This document shows, piece after piece, positions 1 through 9,513 of a stretch of DNA of 64,000 bases. The DNA lies in NCBI RefSeq assembly GCF_001667885.1, contig NZ_LZJW01000060.1, forward strand, positions 96,057 to 160,056, in the 5' to 3' direction. The stretch comes from Mycobacterium scrofulaceum. Its GTDB lineage: Bacteria; Actinomycetota; Actinomycetes; Mycobacteriales; Mycobacteriaceae. The position numbers and the translations under genes are program-made. Position 1 is the first letter of the stretch, and each line of letters starts with the position of its first letter. The notes under the pieces are model-generated. The model did not search any database. It saw only the letters and a list, made by a program, of their open reading frames with translations, and was not told the DNA's origin.

Positions 1-89
1 CGCTATGGGTGTTGTTCCTCTTCCTCGCCTCCGTCGGGCTGTACCTGACGTACGTCGGTTGGAAGCCCGAGAGTGCCTCGGGTAGTTAA
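1..89 (+). CDS. C-terminal end of a membrane protein (partial)
   Basis: Only the last 28 codons lie in the window, read from base 3 to a TAA at 87-89. They encode a hydrophobic helix rich in Leu, Val and Phe followed by a short polar tail (GWKPESASGS), as at the end of a polytopic membrane transporter. The stop lies inside the next gene, whose GTG start at 73 overlaps it by 17 bases, so the two are probably co-transcribed. The family cannot be told from this fragment. Confidence 0.55.
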   Translation, partial: LWVLFLFLASVGLYLTYVGWKPESASGS

Positions 90-777
90 GCATCCCGACG
101 TCCGCCGCGCGGATCTGCTCGATCGGGCGGCGGCGCTGTTTCTGCGTGACGGATATGACAACGTCAGCCTCAACGATCTGATCGCCGATGCGGGTGTCTC
201 CAAAGGGGCCTTCTACCATTGGTTTCCATCGAAGGACGCGTTGATCGCGGCCTTGGCGGAGCGCAGCGCGCGGGCCGCGTTCGCCGGCGTGGAGGACGCG
301 GTTGCCGCATGCGGCGGTGACGCGCTGGATCGTCTGAACGCCTTGCTGCGGAGCGGGTTTGAGGTCAAGATGCAGATGAATGTGTCGGAGCAGCTGGCCG
401 CGATGGCGTCATTGCTGCGGCCCGACAACGCCCATCTCTACGCACGGATAACCGCGGTCGACGAAGCGCTGGTCCTGCCCCTGCTGACGCGCCTGATCGA
501 AGAGGGGGTCGCCGAGGGTGTCTTCGACACCTTCGATCCCGTGGGCGTCGCCGATATGATCTACGGCCTTGCCGCGCGCACGAATTCCACCATCGTCGCG
601 GTGTTGCAGGCGCCCGACGAGTCCGCCCGGGAGCGCGCGATCGACAGCATGACAAAACGATTCAGACTGCACGGCTTGGCCATCGACCGCATCCTCGGGC
701 TACCCGACGGAAGCGTCACCACGCTCACGCGAGCACAAGTCGAAGCGCTGGTCGCCGCGCTGCCGAGAACCTACTAG
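73..777 (+). CDS. TetR/AcrR family transcriptional regulator
   Basis: A 234-residue protein with an N-terminal helix-turn-helix at about residues 14-60: a DLLDRAAALFLRDGY-type first helix, then VSKGAFYHWFPSKDALI, the classical TetR recognition helix and following motif. The C-terminal ligand domain is not diagnostic. The GTG start at 73 overlaps the end of an upstream membrane protein, so the regulator may control a transporter in its own operon. The stop at 775-777 directly abuts the convergent glycosyltransferase stop at 778. Confidence 0.85.
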   Translation: MPRVVKHPDVRRADLLDRAAALFLRDGYDNVSLNDLIADAGVSKGAFYHWFPSKDALIAALAERSARAAFAGVEDAVAACGGDALDRLNALLRSGFEVKMQMNVSEQLAAMASLLRPDNAHLYARITAVDEALVLPLLTRLIEEGVAEGVFDTFDPVGVADMIYGLAARTNSTIVAVLQAPDESARERAIDSMTKRFRLHGLAIDRILGLPDGSVTTLTRAQVEALVAALPRTY

Positions 778-1920
778 CTACGCGGTGTGTTCGGCGTCGC
801 CGGGGTCGTCCAGAGTCGGTGCCCCCAGCGAGGCCAGCATGCCCGTCGCCGCCCGATGCCAGGTGAAATCCTCGGCGCGGCGGCGCGCGGAGACGCGGCG
901 ATGGTGCTCGGGACGGCTGGTCACGGCGCTGACCGCTCGGGCGATGGCCGCCGGGTGGTTGTCCGCGGAGGCGCCGCTGTCCGGGGTGATGATCTCGGTG
1001 AGCGCCGAGGTACGCGACACGACGGCCGGGGTTCCGCAGGCCAGCGATTCCAGCGCGGCCAGCCCGAACGTTTCGTGCGGCCCGGGCGCCAGCGTCACGT
1101 CGGCGGACGCGAGCAGACCGGCCACCGTGTGCCGGTCGGAGACGAAACCTGTGAAGTCCACCGGTAGTCGCGCGGCCTGGCGCTCCAGCCTGGCCCGCAA
1201 CGGACCCTCGCCCACGACGACGAGCCGGGCGTCGACCCCGGCGTGGCACAACTCGCCGACGGCGTCGATGCTGCGGTCGACGCGCTTTTCCACCGACAGC
1301 CGCCCGCAATGGACCAGCAGCAGCTGCGTCGGTGCGGCCCAGCGCCGCCGCAGCAGGTACGAGTGCCGGCGCGGGTGAAAGGTCTGCAAGTCCACGCCCA
1401 ACGGGACGGTCACGGTGTTCGTCGCGCCGATGCGGTCGAATTCCGCACGCGCGAAACCGGTGGTGCACACCACCGTGTCGTAGTCGGCGGCGGTGCGCGC
1501 ATTGGCCAAATCGGCGAACTTCACCGCGGCCCGGTGCGGAAGTATCTGTCCCACAAGGCGATCCAGCCGCTCGTGGGAGATCATCACGGTCGTGGCCCCG
1601 TGGTCGCGGCCCCACCGGCCCAGTGACCGCAGCGTGAGCCGGTCGGACACCTCCAACGCGTCGGGCCGCAGGGCCGCCAGGAGCGCCTTGACCGGTCCGG
1701 GCAGGACCGCCCGGTACCCGCCGGTGAGGGGAATCAGCCGGGCGGGCAGGGTGATTCGGACCACACCGGTGCGCAGCTGGGTACGTTCGGCGCGGTGGCC
1801 GGGAACGATCAGGAAGACCTCGTGGCCGCCGGCGCAATATTCGGCGCCCAGTCGATCGACCGCGGTGCGAAGGCCGCCCGAACGAGGGCCGTAGAAGTTG
1901 GCGACCTGTACAACACGCAT
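778..1920 (-). CDS. GT4-type glycosyltransferase
   Basis: A family 1/GT4 (GT-B fold) glycosyltransferase of about 380 residues. The N-terminus, MRVVQVANFYGPRSGGLRTA, has the GG(L/I)RTxV sugar-acceptor loop of the family. The C-terminal nucleotide-sugar site shows PGPHETFGLAALESLACGTP, the E-x7-E motif. The frame is open further upstream, but MRVVQ at 1920 is the natural start of the first beta strand. The substrate is not evident; mycobacterial relatives act on mannose- or glucose-containing lipids and glycans. It converges on the TetR gene, their stops being adjacent. Confidence 0.85.
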   Translation of the reverse strand: MRVVQVANFYGPRSGGLRTAVDRLGAEYCAGGHEVFLIVPGHRAERTQLRTGVVRITLPARLIPLTGGYRAVLPGPVKALLAALRPDALEVSDRLTLRSLGRWGRDHGATTVMISHERLDRLVGQILPHRAAVKFADLANARTAADYDTVVCTTGFARAEFDRIGATNTVTVPLGVDLQTFHPRRHSYLLRRRWAAPTQLLLVHCGRLSVEKRVDRSIDAVGELCHAGVDARLVVVGEGPLRARLERQAARLPVDFTGFVSDRHTVAGLLASADVTLAPGPHETFGLAALESLACGTPAVVSRTSALTEIITPDSGASADNHPAAIARAVSAVTSRPEHHRRVSARRRAEDFTWHRAATGMLASLGAPTLDDPGDAEHTA

Positions 1921-2011
1921 AACGTGAGGACACGCGGCGCGCGTGTGCACTCAACAATGTGGACTTGACGGTGGCCTGAACAGTCCATGAATTCCGGCGT
2001 AGCGGTCCGAT

Positions 2012-2803
2012 TCAGCCCCCTTTGGGGCCTTCGGCCTTATTGATCCGCTCGGCGATGTCGGTGCCGGACAGCTGGGCGCCGAGGAAGTCACCGGAGGTGG
2101 GCAGGCTCAGGTGCAGTTGCGAAGCCCCGCTGACCGCGACGTCCCCGCGCTCGAGAGTGAAATCCAGGATATGGCCCCCGCCGGTGCGGTCACTGTTGAG
2201 GAAGTGCAGGTGATAGCCGGCGACCGAGATGCCCTGCTCGAAGTCGGGGGTGCGGAAGCCGACGACCGTCCCCGACACGTCGGTGAACACCTTTTCGGCC
2301 TGCTCTTCGGTGGCCTGGGTCAGCGGCGGGTAGGGCGGCTTTTGCGCCATTACCGTGCGGGTGTGCAGCTCGGCGAACTGCCCGGTGATTCGGATGGCGT
2401 AGATCAGGTTGGCGCTGGTGATCTGGCGGTCGATCGCCGCGGTCACATCCGCGCGTCCGGTGCGGGTTTGGATCGCGATCTCGAAGTCGGTGTGAAACCG
2501 GGTGACCGCCGCGAAGGGGCTGCGATCGGTTGGTGCGGCCCGGGTGGCGGTGCCGTCGGCGCGCAACCGATAGCAGACGCCGTCGAGGATGACCATCTCG
2601 CCGTCGAGGTGATTGAAGGTGCCCAGGCCGAAGTCTCCGTGGCGCAGGATTTCGGCGACGGTGACGTCGCCGTCGTACACGCCCTCCAGCAGGGCGCCGA
2701 TCGTCGAGAATTGATACACCTCGGCGTCGTCCGCGCGTTGATGTGTGAGAAGCGTTGCCGCCCAACGGCGGAAGCGTTCGTAGGCGCCCGAATGTGTGTC
2801 CAT
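2012..2803 (-). CDS. budA: Alpha-acetolactate decarboxylase
   Basis: Converts (S)-2-acetolactate to acetoin in the cytoplasm. The 263-residue protein shows the family hallmarks YQFSTIGALLEGVYDGDVT near the N-terminus, GDFGLGTFNHLDGEM in the middle, and the zinc-binding HLHFLNSDRTGGGH, whose three histidines are the metal ligands. It starts 5 bases after the stop of the acetolactate synthase gene, so the pair forms an operon for pyruvate to acetoin. The module is uncommon in mycobacteria. Confidence 0.93.
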   Translation of the reverse strand: MDTHSGAYERFRRWAATLLTHQRADDAEVYQFSTIGALLEGVYDGDVTVAEILRHGDFGLGTFNHLDGEMVILDGVCYRLRADGTATRAAPTDRSPFAAVTRFHTDFEIAIQTRTGRADVTAAIDRQITSANLIYAIRITGQFAELHTRTVMAQKPPYPPLTQATEEQAEKVFTDVSGTVVGFRTPDFEQGISVAGYHLHFLNSDRTGGGHILDFTLERGDVAVSGASQLHLSLPTSGDFLGAQLSGTDIAERINKAEGPKGG

Positions 2804-2808
2804 GATCC

Positions 2809-4491
2809 TTACTCGAAGGGGTCGTCGTGCAGCTGGGCGGCGAGATCGGTGTTGTGGCTGTAGTCGACGGGGACGTCGATCAGGGAGGGGCCGTCCTCGG
2901 CCAGCGCCTGGCGCAGGGTGGTGGTGAATTCGTCCAGCGAGGTCACCCGGTAGCCACGGGCGCCGAAGGCGGCCGCATACGAGACAAGGTCGTAATCACC
3001 CAACTCCACACCGGATTTCCGGTCGTACTTCAGGAGCTCCTGGAAGCCGACCATGTCATAACTGTTGTCCCGGAACACGATGTGGGTGAACGTGAGGCCC
3101 AGATGGGCGGCGGTCGCGAGTTCCTGGGCGGAGAACAGGAATCCACCGTCGCCGGAGACGGACACGACGGGCGTTCCGGGCCGCACGAGGCAGGCGGCCA
3201 TCGCCCACGGCAGCGCCACGCCCAGGGTCTGCTGGCCGTTGGAGAACAACAGCCGCCGCGGCTCGTACACCCGAAAATGGCGGGCCAGGTAGATGTAGAC
3301 GGAGCCGACGTCGCAGGTGACGGTGGCGGTGTCGTCGAGTTCCTCGCGCAGCCTCAGCAGCACGGCGACGGGGTTGAGGCCCGGACCCTCGGGTGTGGTC
3401 TGGCCCGCTTGATTGTCGATGTCGCTCAACGCTTTTCGTTGCTTGGCGATCTCGCCCTGATAGGCGCCGGTCAGGGTCAGGCCGGCCAGCTTGTCGGTCA
3501 GCGATGTGAGCGTCGCCGCGATGTTGCCCAGCAATTCCACGGTCGGCTGATAGTGGTTGTCGATGTCGGCGGGGACCGAGTCGATGTGCACGACGGTGCG
3601 CCCCGCGTCGTCGTTCCACAGCACGGGGTCGTACTCGACCGAGTCGTAACCGACGGCGACCAGGACATCGGCGTGCGCCAGGACGACGTCGCCGGGCTGG
3701 TTGCGGAACAACCCGACCCGGCCCAGGAAACTGTCCTCCAGCGCGCGGGAGATCACCCCGGCGGCCTGGAAGGTTTCCACGACGGGCAGCCCGGTGGTGG
3801 CGATGAGGGCGCGCAGCGCCAGGCAGCTGTCGGGGTCGGCCCCGCGCATGCCGACCAACAGGGCGGGCCGGCGCGCGGCCCGGATCAGCTCGCTCGCCTC
3901 GGCGATCGACGCGGCGGGGGCGGCGGCCAACGGGGGAATCGGGTTGCGGCCCGGGATGCTCGCCGTGGTGGGCGCGGCCAAGACATCGGCGGGCAGGACG
4001 ACGGCGGCCGCGCCGCGCGGTTCGCTGAGCGCGGCGCGAAACGCGCCGACGGTGGCCTCGGCCGCGTTGTCGGGGTCGTTGACCTCGCCGGTGAACTTGG
4101 TGACCGTCCTGAGCATTGCGGCCGCATCCATGGATTGGTGCGTGCGCTTGAGGCGATCGACGCGCCGCACCGCGCCGCACAGCGCCACCACCGGATCCTG
4201 TTCGGTGTTGGCGGTCAACAGGCCGGTGGCCAGGTTGGTGGTGCCGGGGCCGGAGGTCACCAGCACCACGCCCGGCGTGCCGGTGAGGCGCCCGATCGCC
4301 CCGGCCATAAACGCGGCGTTCTGTTCATGGCGGCACACCACCACCTGCGGGCCGGAGTCCAGCAGCGCGTCGTAGACGGCGTCGATCTTCGCCCCCGGGA
4401 CGCCGAAGACGTACTGCACGCCCTGCGCCGACAGCACGTCGACGACCTGCTGCGCGCTGCGCACGGCGTCGCCGGGATTCGTGGGGGCCAT
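2809..4491 (-). CDS. alsS: Acetolactate synthase, catabolic (AlsS/BudB type)
   Basis: Thiamine diphosphate enzyme that condenses two pyruvates into acetolactate. About 560 residues: an N-terminal PYR domain ([18 protein letters not shown] with the catalytic Glu in [11 protein letters not shown]), a central domain, and a C-terminal PP domain with the cofactor motif [15 protein letters not shown] and NSYDM. The frame stays open to 4656, but the ATG at 4491 gives the length usual for AlsS and leaves room for a divergent promoter. Pairing with budA points to the acetoin branch rather than isoleucine/valine synthesis; no small regulatory subunit gene is adjacent. Confidence 0.9.
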   Translation of the reverse strand: MAPTNPGDAVRSAQQVVDVLSAQGVQYVFGVPGAKIDAVYDALLDSGPQVVVCRHEQNAAFMAGAIGRLTGTPGVVLVTSGPGTTNLATGLLTANTEQDPVVALCGAVRRVDRLKRTHQSMDAAAMLRTVTKFTGEVNDPDNAAEATVGAFRAALSEPRGAAAVVLPADVLAAPTTASIPGRNPIPPLAAAPAASIAEASELIRAARRPALLVGMRGADPDSCLALRALIATTGLPVVETFQAAGVISRALEDSFLGRVGLFRNQPGDVVLAHADVLVAVGYDSVEYDPVLWNDDAGRTVVHIDSVPADIDNHYQPTVELLGNIAATLTSLTDKLAGLTLTGAYQGEIAKQRKALSDIDNQAGQTTPEGPGLNPVAVLLRLREELDDTATVTCDVGSVYIYLARHFRVYEPRRLLFSNGQQTLGVALPWAMAACLVRPGTPVVSVSGDGGFLFSAQELATAAHLGLTFTHIVFRDNSYDMVGFQELLKYDRKSGVELGDYDLVSYAAAFGARGYRVTSLDEFTTTLRQALAEDGPSLIDVPVDYSHNTDLAAQLHDDPFE

Positions 4492-4543
4492 CCATCCAGC
4501 CAAGCACGGGTCGCGGTGTGGTGCGACTTCGTCGCCTCGGGTT

Positions 4544-4573
4544 GACCATCCATGTGCATGCGGGTGTATGGTC
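4544..4573. promoter_or_regulatory. Operator-like inverted repeat between alsS and the Rieske gene
   Basis: GACCAT at 4544-4549 and ATGGTC at 4568-4573 form a perfect 6-base inverted repeat with an 18-base spacer; the next positions partly match as well (ACCATnCA). It lies in the divergent intergenic region and reaches the start of the Rieske gene. Another GACCAT half-site occurs upstream of the TetR gene near 5760. A TetR-type operator is plausible; a match by chance is not excluded. Confidence 0.4.
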
Positions 4574-5749
4574 CGAATGGTGACGATCGAGAGCGTGCGG
4601 CAGGTTGAACTGACTGAGGATCTGACGCGACGGGCACTGCGGCTTGTGCTGGACAAGACGACCGACCTGGCCGCCGACGTGTTGAGGGTGCCGCTGCACT
4701 ACTACCGCGACGCCAAAGTCGCCGATATCGAGGAGACGCAGATCCTGCGGCGAACCCCGCTGGCGATCCTGCCCAGCGTGCAGATCCCCGGCCCCAACGA
4801 CTTCGAAGTCCGCTCGGTGCTGGGCAGTTCGTTGCTGGTGACCCGCGACCGCACCGGGGTCAGCCACGTGTTCCTCAACTATTGCCGCCACCGCGGCGCG
4901 ATGCCGGCCTGCGGCGCGGGCAACGCATCCCGCTTCACCTGTCCCTATCACGCGTGGACCTATAAGAACACCGGCGAATTATTCAGCGTCCCAGGCAAAT
5001 CCGGCTTCACCGGTATGGACATCGACGACTATGGGTTGGTGGAGTTACCGAGTCAGGAGGCCTACGGCTTCATCTGGGCGGTCCTGAGCGCCGACGCGTC
5101 TATCGACGTCGATGCGCATCTGGGACCGCTGCGTTCACAGCTGGCCGAACTCGACTACGCATCGTTCGGCTATCACACGCATCGCGAGTTCATTTCCGAG
5201 GTGTCGTGGAAGGGCGCGCTGGAGGCGTTCGCGGAGGGCTACCATTTCCCGTTTGTCCACGGCGAGAGCCTGATTGGTCAGAACGCGTTGCCCAATGTGG
5301 CGATTTACGACGAGTACGGCAAGCATCACCGGCTGGGGTTTCCGTTCAACTGGATCGTCAATCTTGATGCCGATCCGAGCGGTTCGTGGGACGTGCGGGA
5401 CAACATGGGGCTGATCTATTGGATCTACCCGAACCCGATCCTGGCCAACAGCAACGTCGGCGTGGAGGTCATCGACATCCTGCCGGCCGGTGCCCCGACG
5501 CGATGCACCGTGCGGCACAGCTGGCTAGCGCGCGTCCCGGCGACCAGCGACGACCAGCGCGCCGGCTACGACATGATCTATGACGCGGTGCACGCGGCGG
5601 TGCGCGACGAGGACTTCGCGATGCTGCCGCAGTGCGGCGAGGGCGTCCGCCAGGGCCAACACGATCATATGGTCATCGGCCGCAACGAGATCGGCGTGCA
5701 ACACATGATCAAGGTGTTCGCCGAGGAAATCGGCGTCGCGTTGGGTTGA
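4568..5749 (+). CDS. Rieske ring-hydroxylating oxygenase, alpha subunit
   Basis: Aromatic-ring dioxygenase large-subunit family, about 393 residues. The Rieske [2Fe-2S] site is visible as CRHRG followed 16-17 residues later by CPYHAWTY. The mononuclear iron site is represented by EGYHFPFVH, with the usual His-x4-His spacing. Starts at 4568, 4577 and 4580 are all possible and none has a strong ribosome site. No ferredoxin reductase or beta subunit lies nearby, so electron partners must come from elsewhere. It is divergent from alsS and followed 38 bases later by a TetR gene. The substrate is unknown. Confidence 0.88.
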   Translation: MVRMVTIESVRQVELTEDLTRRALRLVLDKTTDLAADVLRVPLHYYRDAKVADIEETQILRRTPLAILPSVQIPGPNDFEVRSVLGSSLLVTRDRTGVSHVFLNYCRHRGAMPACGAGNASRFTCPYHAWTYKNTGELFSVPGKSGFTGMDIDDYGLVELPSQEAYGFIWAVLSADASIDVDAHLGPLRSQLAELDYASFGYHTHREFISEVSWKGALEAFAEGYHFPFVHGESLIGQNALPNVAIYDEYGKHHRLGFPFNWIVNLDADPSGSWDVRDNMGLIYWIYPNPILANSNVGVEVIDILPAGAPTRCTVRHSWLARVPATSDDQRAGYDMIYDAVHAAVRDEDFAMLPQCGEGVRQGQHDHMVIGRNEIGVQHMIKVFAEEIGVALG

Positions 5750-5787
5750 GTTCTCGTGCGACCATATTCAGCGTAAGGACAGCGTAG

Positions 5788-6423
5788 ATGCGCAGACACG
5801 GCTGGGCCGGCGCGTTGCCGTCGAGCGACGAGGAAGCCATTGCGCGGATCATCGCCGCCGCGAGCCGAGCGATCGAGCGGTCGGGCGCGGACATCAAAAT
5901 CACCGATATCGCTCGCGATCTCGGGGTCACCCGCCAAACGGTGTATCGCTATTTCCCGAGCACCGATGCGTTGCTGGTGGCGACGGCGCTCTCGGAAGCG
6001 GGCCCGTCCCTCGACCGGTTGGCGGCCCACTTGGAGCCCATCCACGACCCCGCCGAGGCGGTGGTCGAGGGCATCGCTCACACGCTGGAATTGCTTCCCC
6101 AAGACAAATATCTGGGGCTGCTGTTGACGTCCGAGAAGGCGGTGTCTTACTCGGCGAGCGTGACGTCCGATGTCGCGCTGTCCCTGGGGCGCTCGATTAT
6201 CGATCGCTTCAACGTGGATTGGAACAGCGTCGGCATCACCGACGACAGGCGCGACGGCCTGGTCGAATTCATGCTCCGGGTTTTGCAATCGTTCATCGTC
6301 GATCCCGGACGGCCGCCGCGGTCCGGTGTCGAGTTGCGGAATTACCTGCGCCAGTGGGTGGCGCCCGCGATCACCCATTTTCAGCCCGTCGCCGGCGATT
6401 CGCGCGTGCGCTCAGGGCTTTGA
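5788..6423 (+). CDS. TetR family transcriptional regulator
   Basis: A 211-residue regulator with an N-terminal helix-turn-helix at about residues 15-65 (ITDIARDLGVTRQTVYRYFPSTDALL). It follows the Rieske oxygenase gene at a gap of 38 bases, so the obvious hypothesis is local control of that gene and perhaps the divergent acetoin operon. The effector domain gives no ligand clue. Its stop overlaps the first arm of a palindromic element at 6422-6476. Confidence 0.85.
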   Translation: MRRHGWAGALPSSDEEAIARIIAAASRAIERSGADIKITDIARDLGVTRQTVYRYFPSTDALLVATALSEAGPSLDRLAAHLEPIHDPAEAVVEGIAHTLELLPQDKYLGLLLTSEKAVSYSASVTSDVALSLGRSIIDRFNVDWNSVGITDDRRDGLVEFMLRVLQSFIVDPGRPPRSGVELRNYLRQWVAPAITHFQPVAGDSRVRSGL

Positions 6424-6476
6424 GTGTGCGCTCAGGGCGGCGACACGCCGTGCGGCGCCGCCCAGGACGCACACTC
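6422..6476. terminator. Bidirectional hairpin between convergent genes
   Basis: Two nested perfect arm pairs: GAGTGTGCG (6422-6430) with CGCACACTC (6468-6476), and GGGCGGCG (6435-6442) with CGCCGCCC (6456-6463), separated by a 4-base internal loop on each side. It lies exactly between the end of the TetR gene and the end of the convergent ATPase gene, as expected of a shared terminator. No U-tract follows, as is usual in mycobacteria. Confidence 0.6.
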
Positions 6477-6489
6477 GATGGGGCCTTAG

Positions 6490-7683
6490 TCAGCGCCTGC
6501 CCCAGTCCCACGGCGGCGTGGTCAGCAGTCCCTGACCGGCGACGCGCGTCTCGCCCCACTCCTTAAACAGCTCGATCTCGACGGCTCCGTCGGAGGAGCC
6601 GTCGGCGTCGGCCACCGGCACGGTGTCGAGGAATTCGAGCAGCGCACCCGAATGCGTGACGACCAGGACCTGCGTTCGCGCCGCGGCGCCGCGGATCAGC
6701 CCCGCCAGCGGACGCACCAAATCTGGATGCAGCGAGGTCTCCGGCTCGTTGAGCACCATCAGCGACGGCGCCTGAGGGCTCGACAGCGCGGCGGCCCACA
6801 GCAGGAATCGCAATGTGCCGTCGGACAATTCGGCCGAACGCAGCGGCCGCAGCATGCCGCGCTGCCGCAACTGCAAGTCGAACAGCCCGTCGTGGACGGC
6901 GACCGACACCGTGGCGCCATCGAAGGCCTCGGCGACGGCCTCACCGAGTCCCTCGATGCCGGCCTCGATGATCGTCTGGATCGCGGCGGCCAGGTTGCTG
7001 CCGTCGTCAGCGAGCACCGGTGTGCGCGTCCCCACCTGCGGGTGGCGCGCGGGCGCCTCCGCGTCGACCCGGAAGCCGTCGTAAAACCGCCAGCCGCGCA
7101 GGCGTTCACGCACGGCGGCCAGTTCGGGAAGCGCGTGCGGGTGGGCGTACTCGGCCAGCACGCTGCGATACAACGGCAGGGACCGGGACAATTCGTCGAA
7201 TCCGCGGCCGGTTTCGGCGCTGACCTCGACGAAGCTCGCGCCCCGGCGCACCAGGGTGGTGCCGCTACGCAACACCGGGCCGGCGAACAACGCCTCGCGC
7301 TTGATCTCTGGGTCGCGGGCGAAGGCCGAGCGAGCCTGCCCCGCCGAGACCGGGATGCCGAGGTCGACAAGATAGCCGAAATCGTCTGAGGCGAAGCCCA
7401 ATTCGAGGGACACCGGGCGCGTTCGCACGGTGCCCTGGACCTTGCCCGTCCGGCGTGCGCCCTTGAGCTCCTCGGGTCCTGCCCACAGCGCCGACTGCAG
7501 CCCACCCTCGCGGGCCAGCGAGGCGATCACCTCGCCGCGGCCGCAATCGGCCAGCAGCCGCAGCGCGCGGTACAGCGACGACTTGCCGGCGCCGTTGGCG
7601 CCGGTGACCACCGACAACCGACCCAGCGGGAGGATCACCTCGCGCAGCGAGCGATAGCCGCGGATGGCCACCGTCTGCAACAT
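6490..7683 (-). CDS. AAA/ABC-like ATPase (COG4637 type, AAA_21)
   Basis: A 397-residue SMC/RecF-fold ATPase. The N-terminal strand AIRGYRSLREV precedes the Walker A motif GANGAGKSS at about residues 30-38; the C-terminal Walker B is MVLNEPETSLHPDL, with Asn in place of the usual Asp, a substitution I recall as typical of this family. An ABC-like signature (LSDGTLRFL) is present. Relatives are poorly characterised. It is downstream of the antiporter gene in the same direction (33-base gap), so co-transcription is possible. No partner nuclease is adjacent. Confidence 0.85.
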   Translation of the reverse strand: MLQTVAIRGYRSLREVILPLGRLSVVTGANGAGKSSLYRALRLLADCGRGEVIASLAREGGLQSALWAGPEELKGARRTGKVQGTVRTRPVSLELGFASDDFGYLVDLGIPVSAGQARSAFARDPEIKREALFAGPVLRSGTTLVRRGASFVEVSAETGRGFDELSRSLPLYRSVLAEYAHPHALPELAAVRERLRGWRFYDGFRVDAEAPARHPQVGTRTPVLADDGSNLAAAIQTIIEAGIEGLGEAVAEAFDGATVSVAVHDGLFDLQLRQRGMLRPLRSAELSDGTLRFLLWAAALSSPQAPSLMVLNEPETSLHPDLVRPLAGLIRGAAARTQVLVVTHSGALLEFLDTVPVADADGSSDGAVEIELFKEWGETRVAGQGLLTTPPWDWGRR

Positions 7684-7716
7684 GGGGCCGACTGTACGGC
7701 CGACGACCGACGGGCC

Positions 7717-9309
7717 TTACTCCTCGTCCGCCGCGTCGAGCAATTGAACTTCCTCGAGGTCCATCTCGTTCTGCAACTCGCGCAGGACGATGTCGTCGAT
7801 CAGGTTCTGGTTGCGCAGCGCGGTGATCTCGCGCCGCTTCTGCTCGAGCACGCCGAGCCGCACCCGCCGGACCAGCTCCTTCTTCTTGACGAGGTGTCCG
7901 TTCGCCGAACCGTCCTCGGTGGCCAGGGCCAGCGCGGCCTTCTCCTCGTATTCCTTCTGCAGCCGGCGCCGCAGCTCGTCGCTGACGCCGACCTCGTCGG
8001 CGACCGTCGGCAGCGCGTTGAGCGCCGCTTGGACGCCCCGGGTACGGGCGAGGTCCAGTTCCTCGACGTAGGCGACGTCATCGGGCATCTTCGCCCAGCG
8101 GACCACCGCGGGCAGCGTGGTCCCCTGAAGCAGGACGGTGGTCAGGATCACGACGACCACGATGAAGATCAGCAGGCTGCGATCGGGGAACGGCGCGCCG
8201 CTGAGGGTGGTCATCGGCACGGCCAGCGCCGCCGCGAGCGACACGGCGCCGCGGAATCCGGCCCAGGCGGTGACGAAGCGCTGACGCCAGCTGACCCGCC
8301 GTTCGCGCTGGGCCTCGCGACGATCGATCAACCGGATCAACACAACGGTGATCTCACCCCAGAAGATCCGCGACAGGATCACTACCGCGGTGACCGCGAG
8401 CGCGATGAATAACGCGTGGCGCACCCCGCCGTCCACGCCGACTATGCCGCGCAGCGCGTTGGGAATCTGGACGCCGACGAACACCCACAGCGAGCCGTTG
8501 AGCAGGAACGTGGCACTGTCCCAGAAGGCGTACGCCTGCAGGCGCGAGCGTGCCCGGATCACCACCGGACCGGCGTAGGCGAGCACGAGGGCCGAGACCA
8601 TGACGGCGACGACCCCGCTACAGTCCATGCTCTGCGCCAGCAAGAAGGCCGCGAACGGCGTCAGCAGGCTCAACGCCCCTTCCTCCTGGGGTGCGTCGAT
8701 CCGCTTGCGCAACAACGTCACCGCCCCGCCGACCAGCAGCCCGGCGGCGATGCCGCCCAGATAGGAGCCGACGAACCGCCCCACCAGGTCGATCGGGGTG
8801 ATCGCGGAACCCCCGATCGCGACGTGGACGGTGACGGCGAACAGCACCAGGGCGGTGCCGTCGTTGATGAGACTCTCGGCCTTGAGCACGGTCACCGAAC
8901 GGCGGGGCAACTTCTTCGCGAGGCCGGCGACGGCGGCGGCGTCGGTGGGGGAGAGCACGGCGCCCAGCACGGCGGCCGCGTGTGAGTCCATGCCCAGCGC
9001 GCGCGCCGTCCACGACACCGCGACGGCCGTCGCGATCACCAGACCGACACTGAGGAAGACGATGATGCGGGCATTCGCCCGGATCTCGCGGAAGCTGGTG
9101 TTCAGGCCCTCCCAGTAGAGGATCGCCGGCAGGAACAGCAGAAGCACGATCTCGCCGTTGACGTGCACGTGGGCGAAGTTGGGGATGAGGCCCAGCAACG
9201 TGCCGAGCACGATGAGCAGCACCGGGGGACCAACGCGATAGCGCCGGCCGAGAACCGTCCCGAGGATGACGGTGGAGACGAGCGCAACGATCAGGACGAG
9301 GCCAAACAC
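7717..9309 (-). CDS. yjcE: Na+/H+ antiporter, CPA1 family (YjcE-like)
   Basis: A 530-residue monovalent cation/proton antiporter in the inner membrane. About twelve hydrophobic segments fill residues 1-400, with LSPTDAAAVAGLAKKLP and ESLINDGTALVLF, the ion-site signatures of CPA1 exchangers. A charged, coiled-coil-like cytoplasmic tail of about 120 residues follows. It corresponds in type and length to the antiporter I recall as M. tuberculosis YjcE (Rv2287), and other genes here (LysR, FAD-linked oxidase, esterase) recall the same neighbourhood. Role: sodium and pH homeostasis. Confidence 0.88.
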   Translation of the reverse strand: MFGLVLIVALVSTVILGTVLGRRYRVGPPVLLIVLGTLLGLIPNFAHVHVNGEIVLLLFLPAILYWEGLNTSFREIRANARIIVFLSVGLVIATAVAVSWTARALGMDSHAAAVLGAVLSPTDAAAVAGLAKKLPRRSVTVLKAESLINDGTALVLFAVTVHVAIGGSAITPIDLVGRFVGSYLGGIAAGLLVGGAVTLLRKRIDAPQEEGALSLLTPFAAFLLAQSMDCSGVVAVMVSALVLAYAGPVVIRARSRLQAYAFWDSATFLLNGSLWVFVGVQIPNALRGIVGVDGGVRHALFIALAVTAVVILSRIFWGEITVVLIRLIDRREAQRERRVSWRQRFVTAWAGFRGAVSLAAALAVPMTTLSGAPFPDRSLLIFIVVVVILTTVLLQGTTLPAVVRWAKMPDDVAYVEELDLARTRGVQAALNALPTVADEVGVSDELRRRLQKEYEEKAALALATEDGSANGHLVKKKELVRRVRLGVLEQKRREITALRNQNLIDDIVLRELQNEMDLEEVQLLDAADEE

Positions 9310-9440
9310 CAGCCCATCCTGCCGGACATGATCGGATTGCGCGGCTTGGGGTTTGGCGGGCCCGGCGGTCAGCCCGCTTTGCCGGCGGTCCCACCCGTCA
9401 CATCAGCACCTTGCGGAGGGTATGTGGTGACGCCAGAAAG

Positions 9441-9460
9441 TGATAGCGCCGGCGATATCA
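9441..9460. repeat. Palindrome of the TGATATCGCCGGCGATATCA family, copy 1
   Basis: TGATAGCGCC followed directly by GGCGATATCA, a 20-base palindrome with one mismatch, extended by AAAT on one side. Related, longer palindromes are at 54776-54805 and 62832-62863. It lies in the gap between the start of the antiporter gene and the end of the DUF5685 gene, where it could stop transcription of the latter. Confidence 0.6.
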
Positions 9461-9467
9461 AATGCGA

Positions 9468-9513
9468 GACGCGTGAACTGGTCGCAGACTGACGCGTGAA
9501 CTGGTCGCAGACT
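9468..9513. repeat. Perfect 23-base tandem duplication
   Basis: The unit beginning GACGCGTGAACTGG and ending CGCAGACT occurs twice with no gap (9468-9490 and 9491-9513). The second copy ends on the first base of the stop codon of the cysteine-tailed gene. This looks like a slippage duplication and would be variable between strains. Confidence 0.85.

Noticed and set aside
2827..4545. Long plus-strand frame of 572 codons opposite alsS
   Set aside because: It is the mirror of a well-supported acetolactate synthase; its translation is Gly/Arg/Gln-rich without domains, as usual for antisense frames in high-GC DNA.
6490..9309. ATPase plus antiporter as an anti-phage gene pair
   Set aside because: COG4637-type ATPases resemble defence ATPases, but there is no adjacent nuclease or toxin and the antiporter is a housekeeping type; the idea has no support here.
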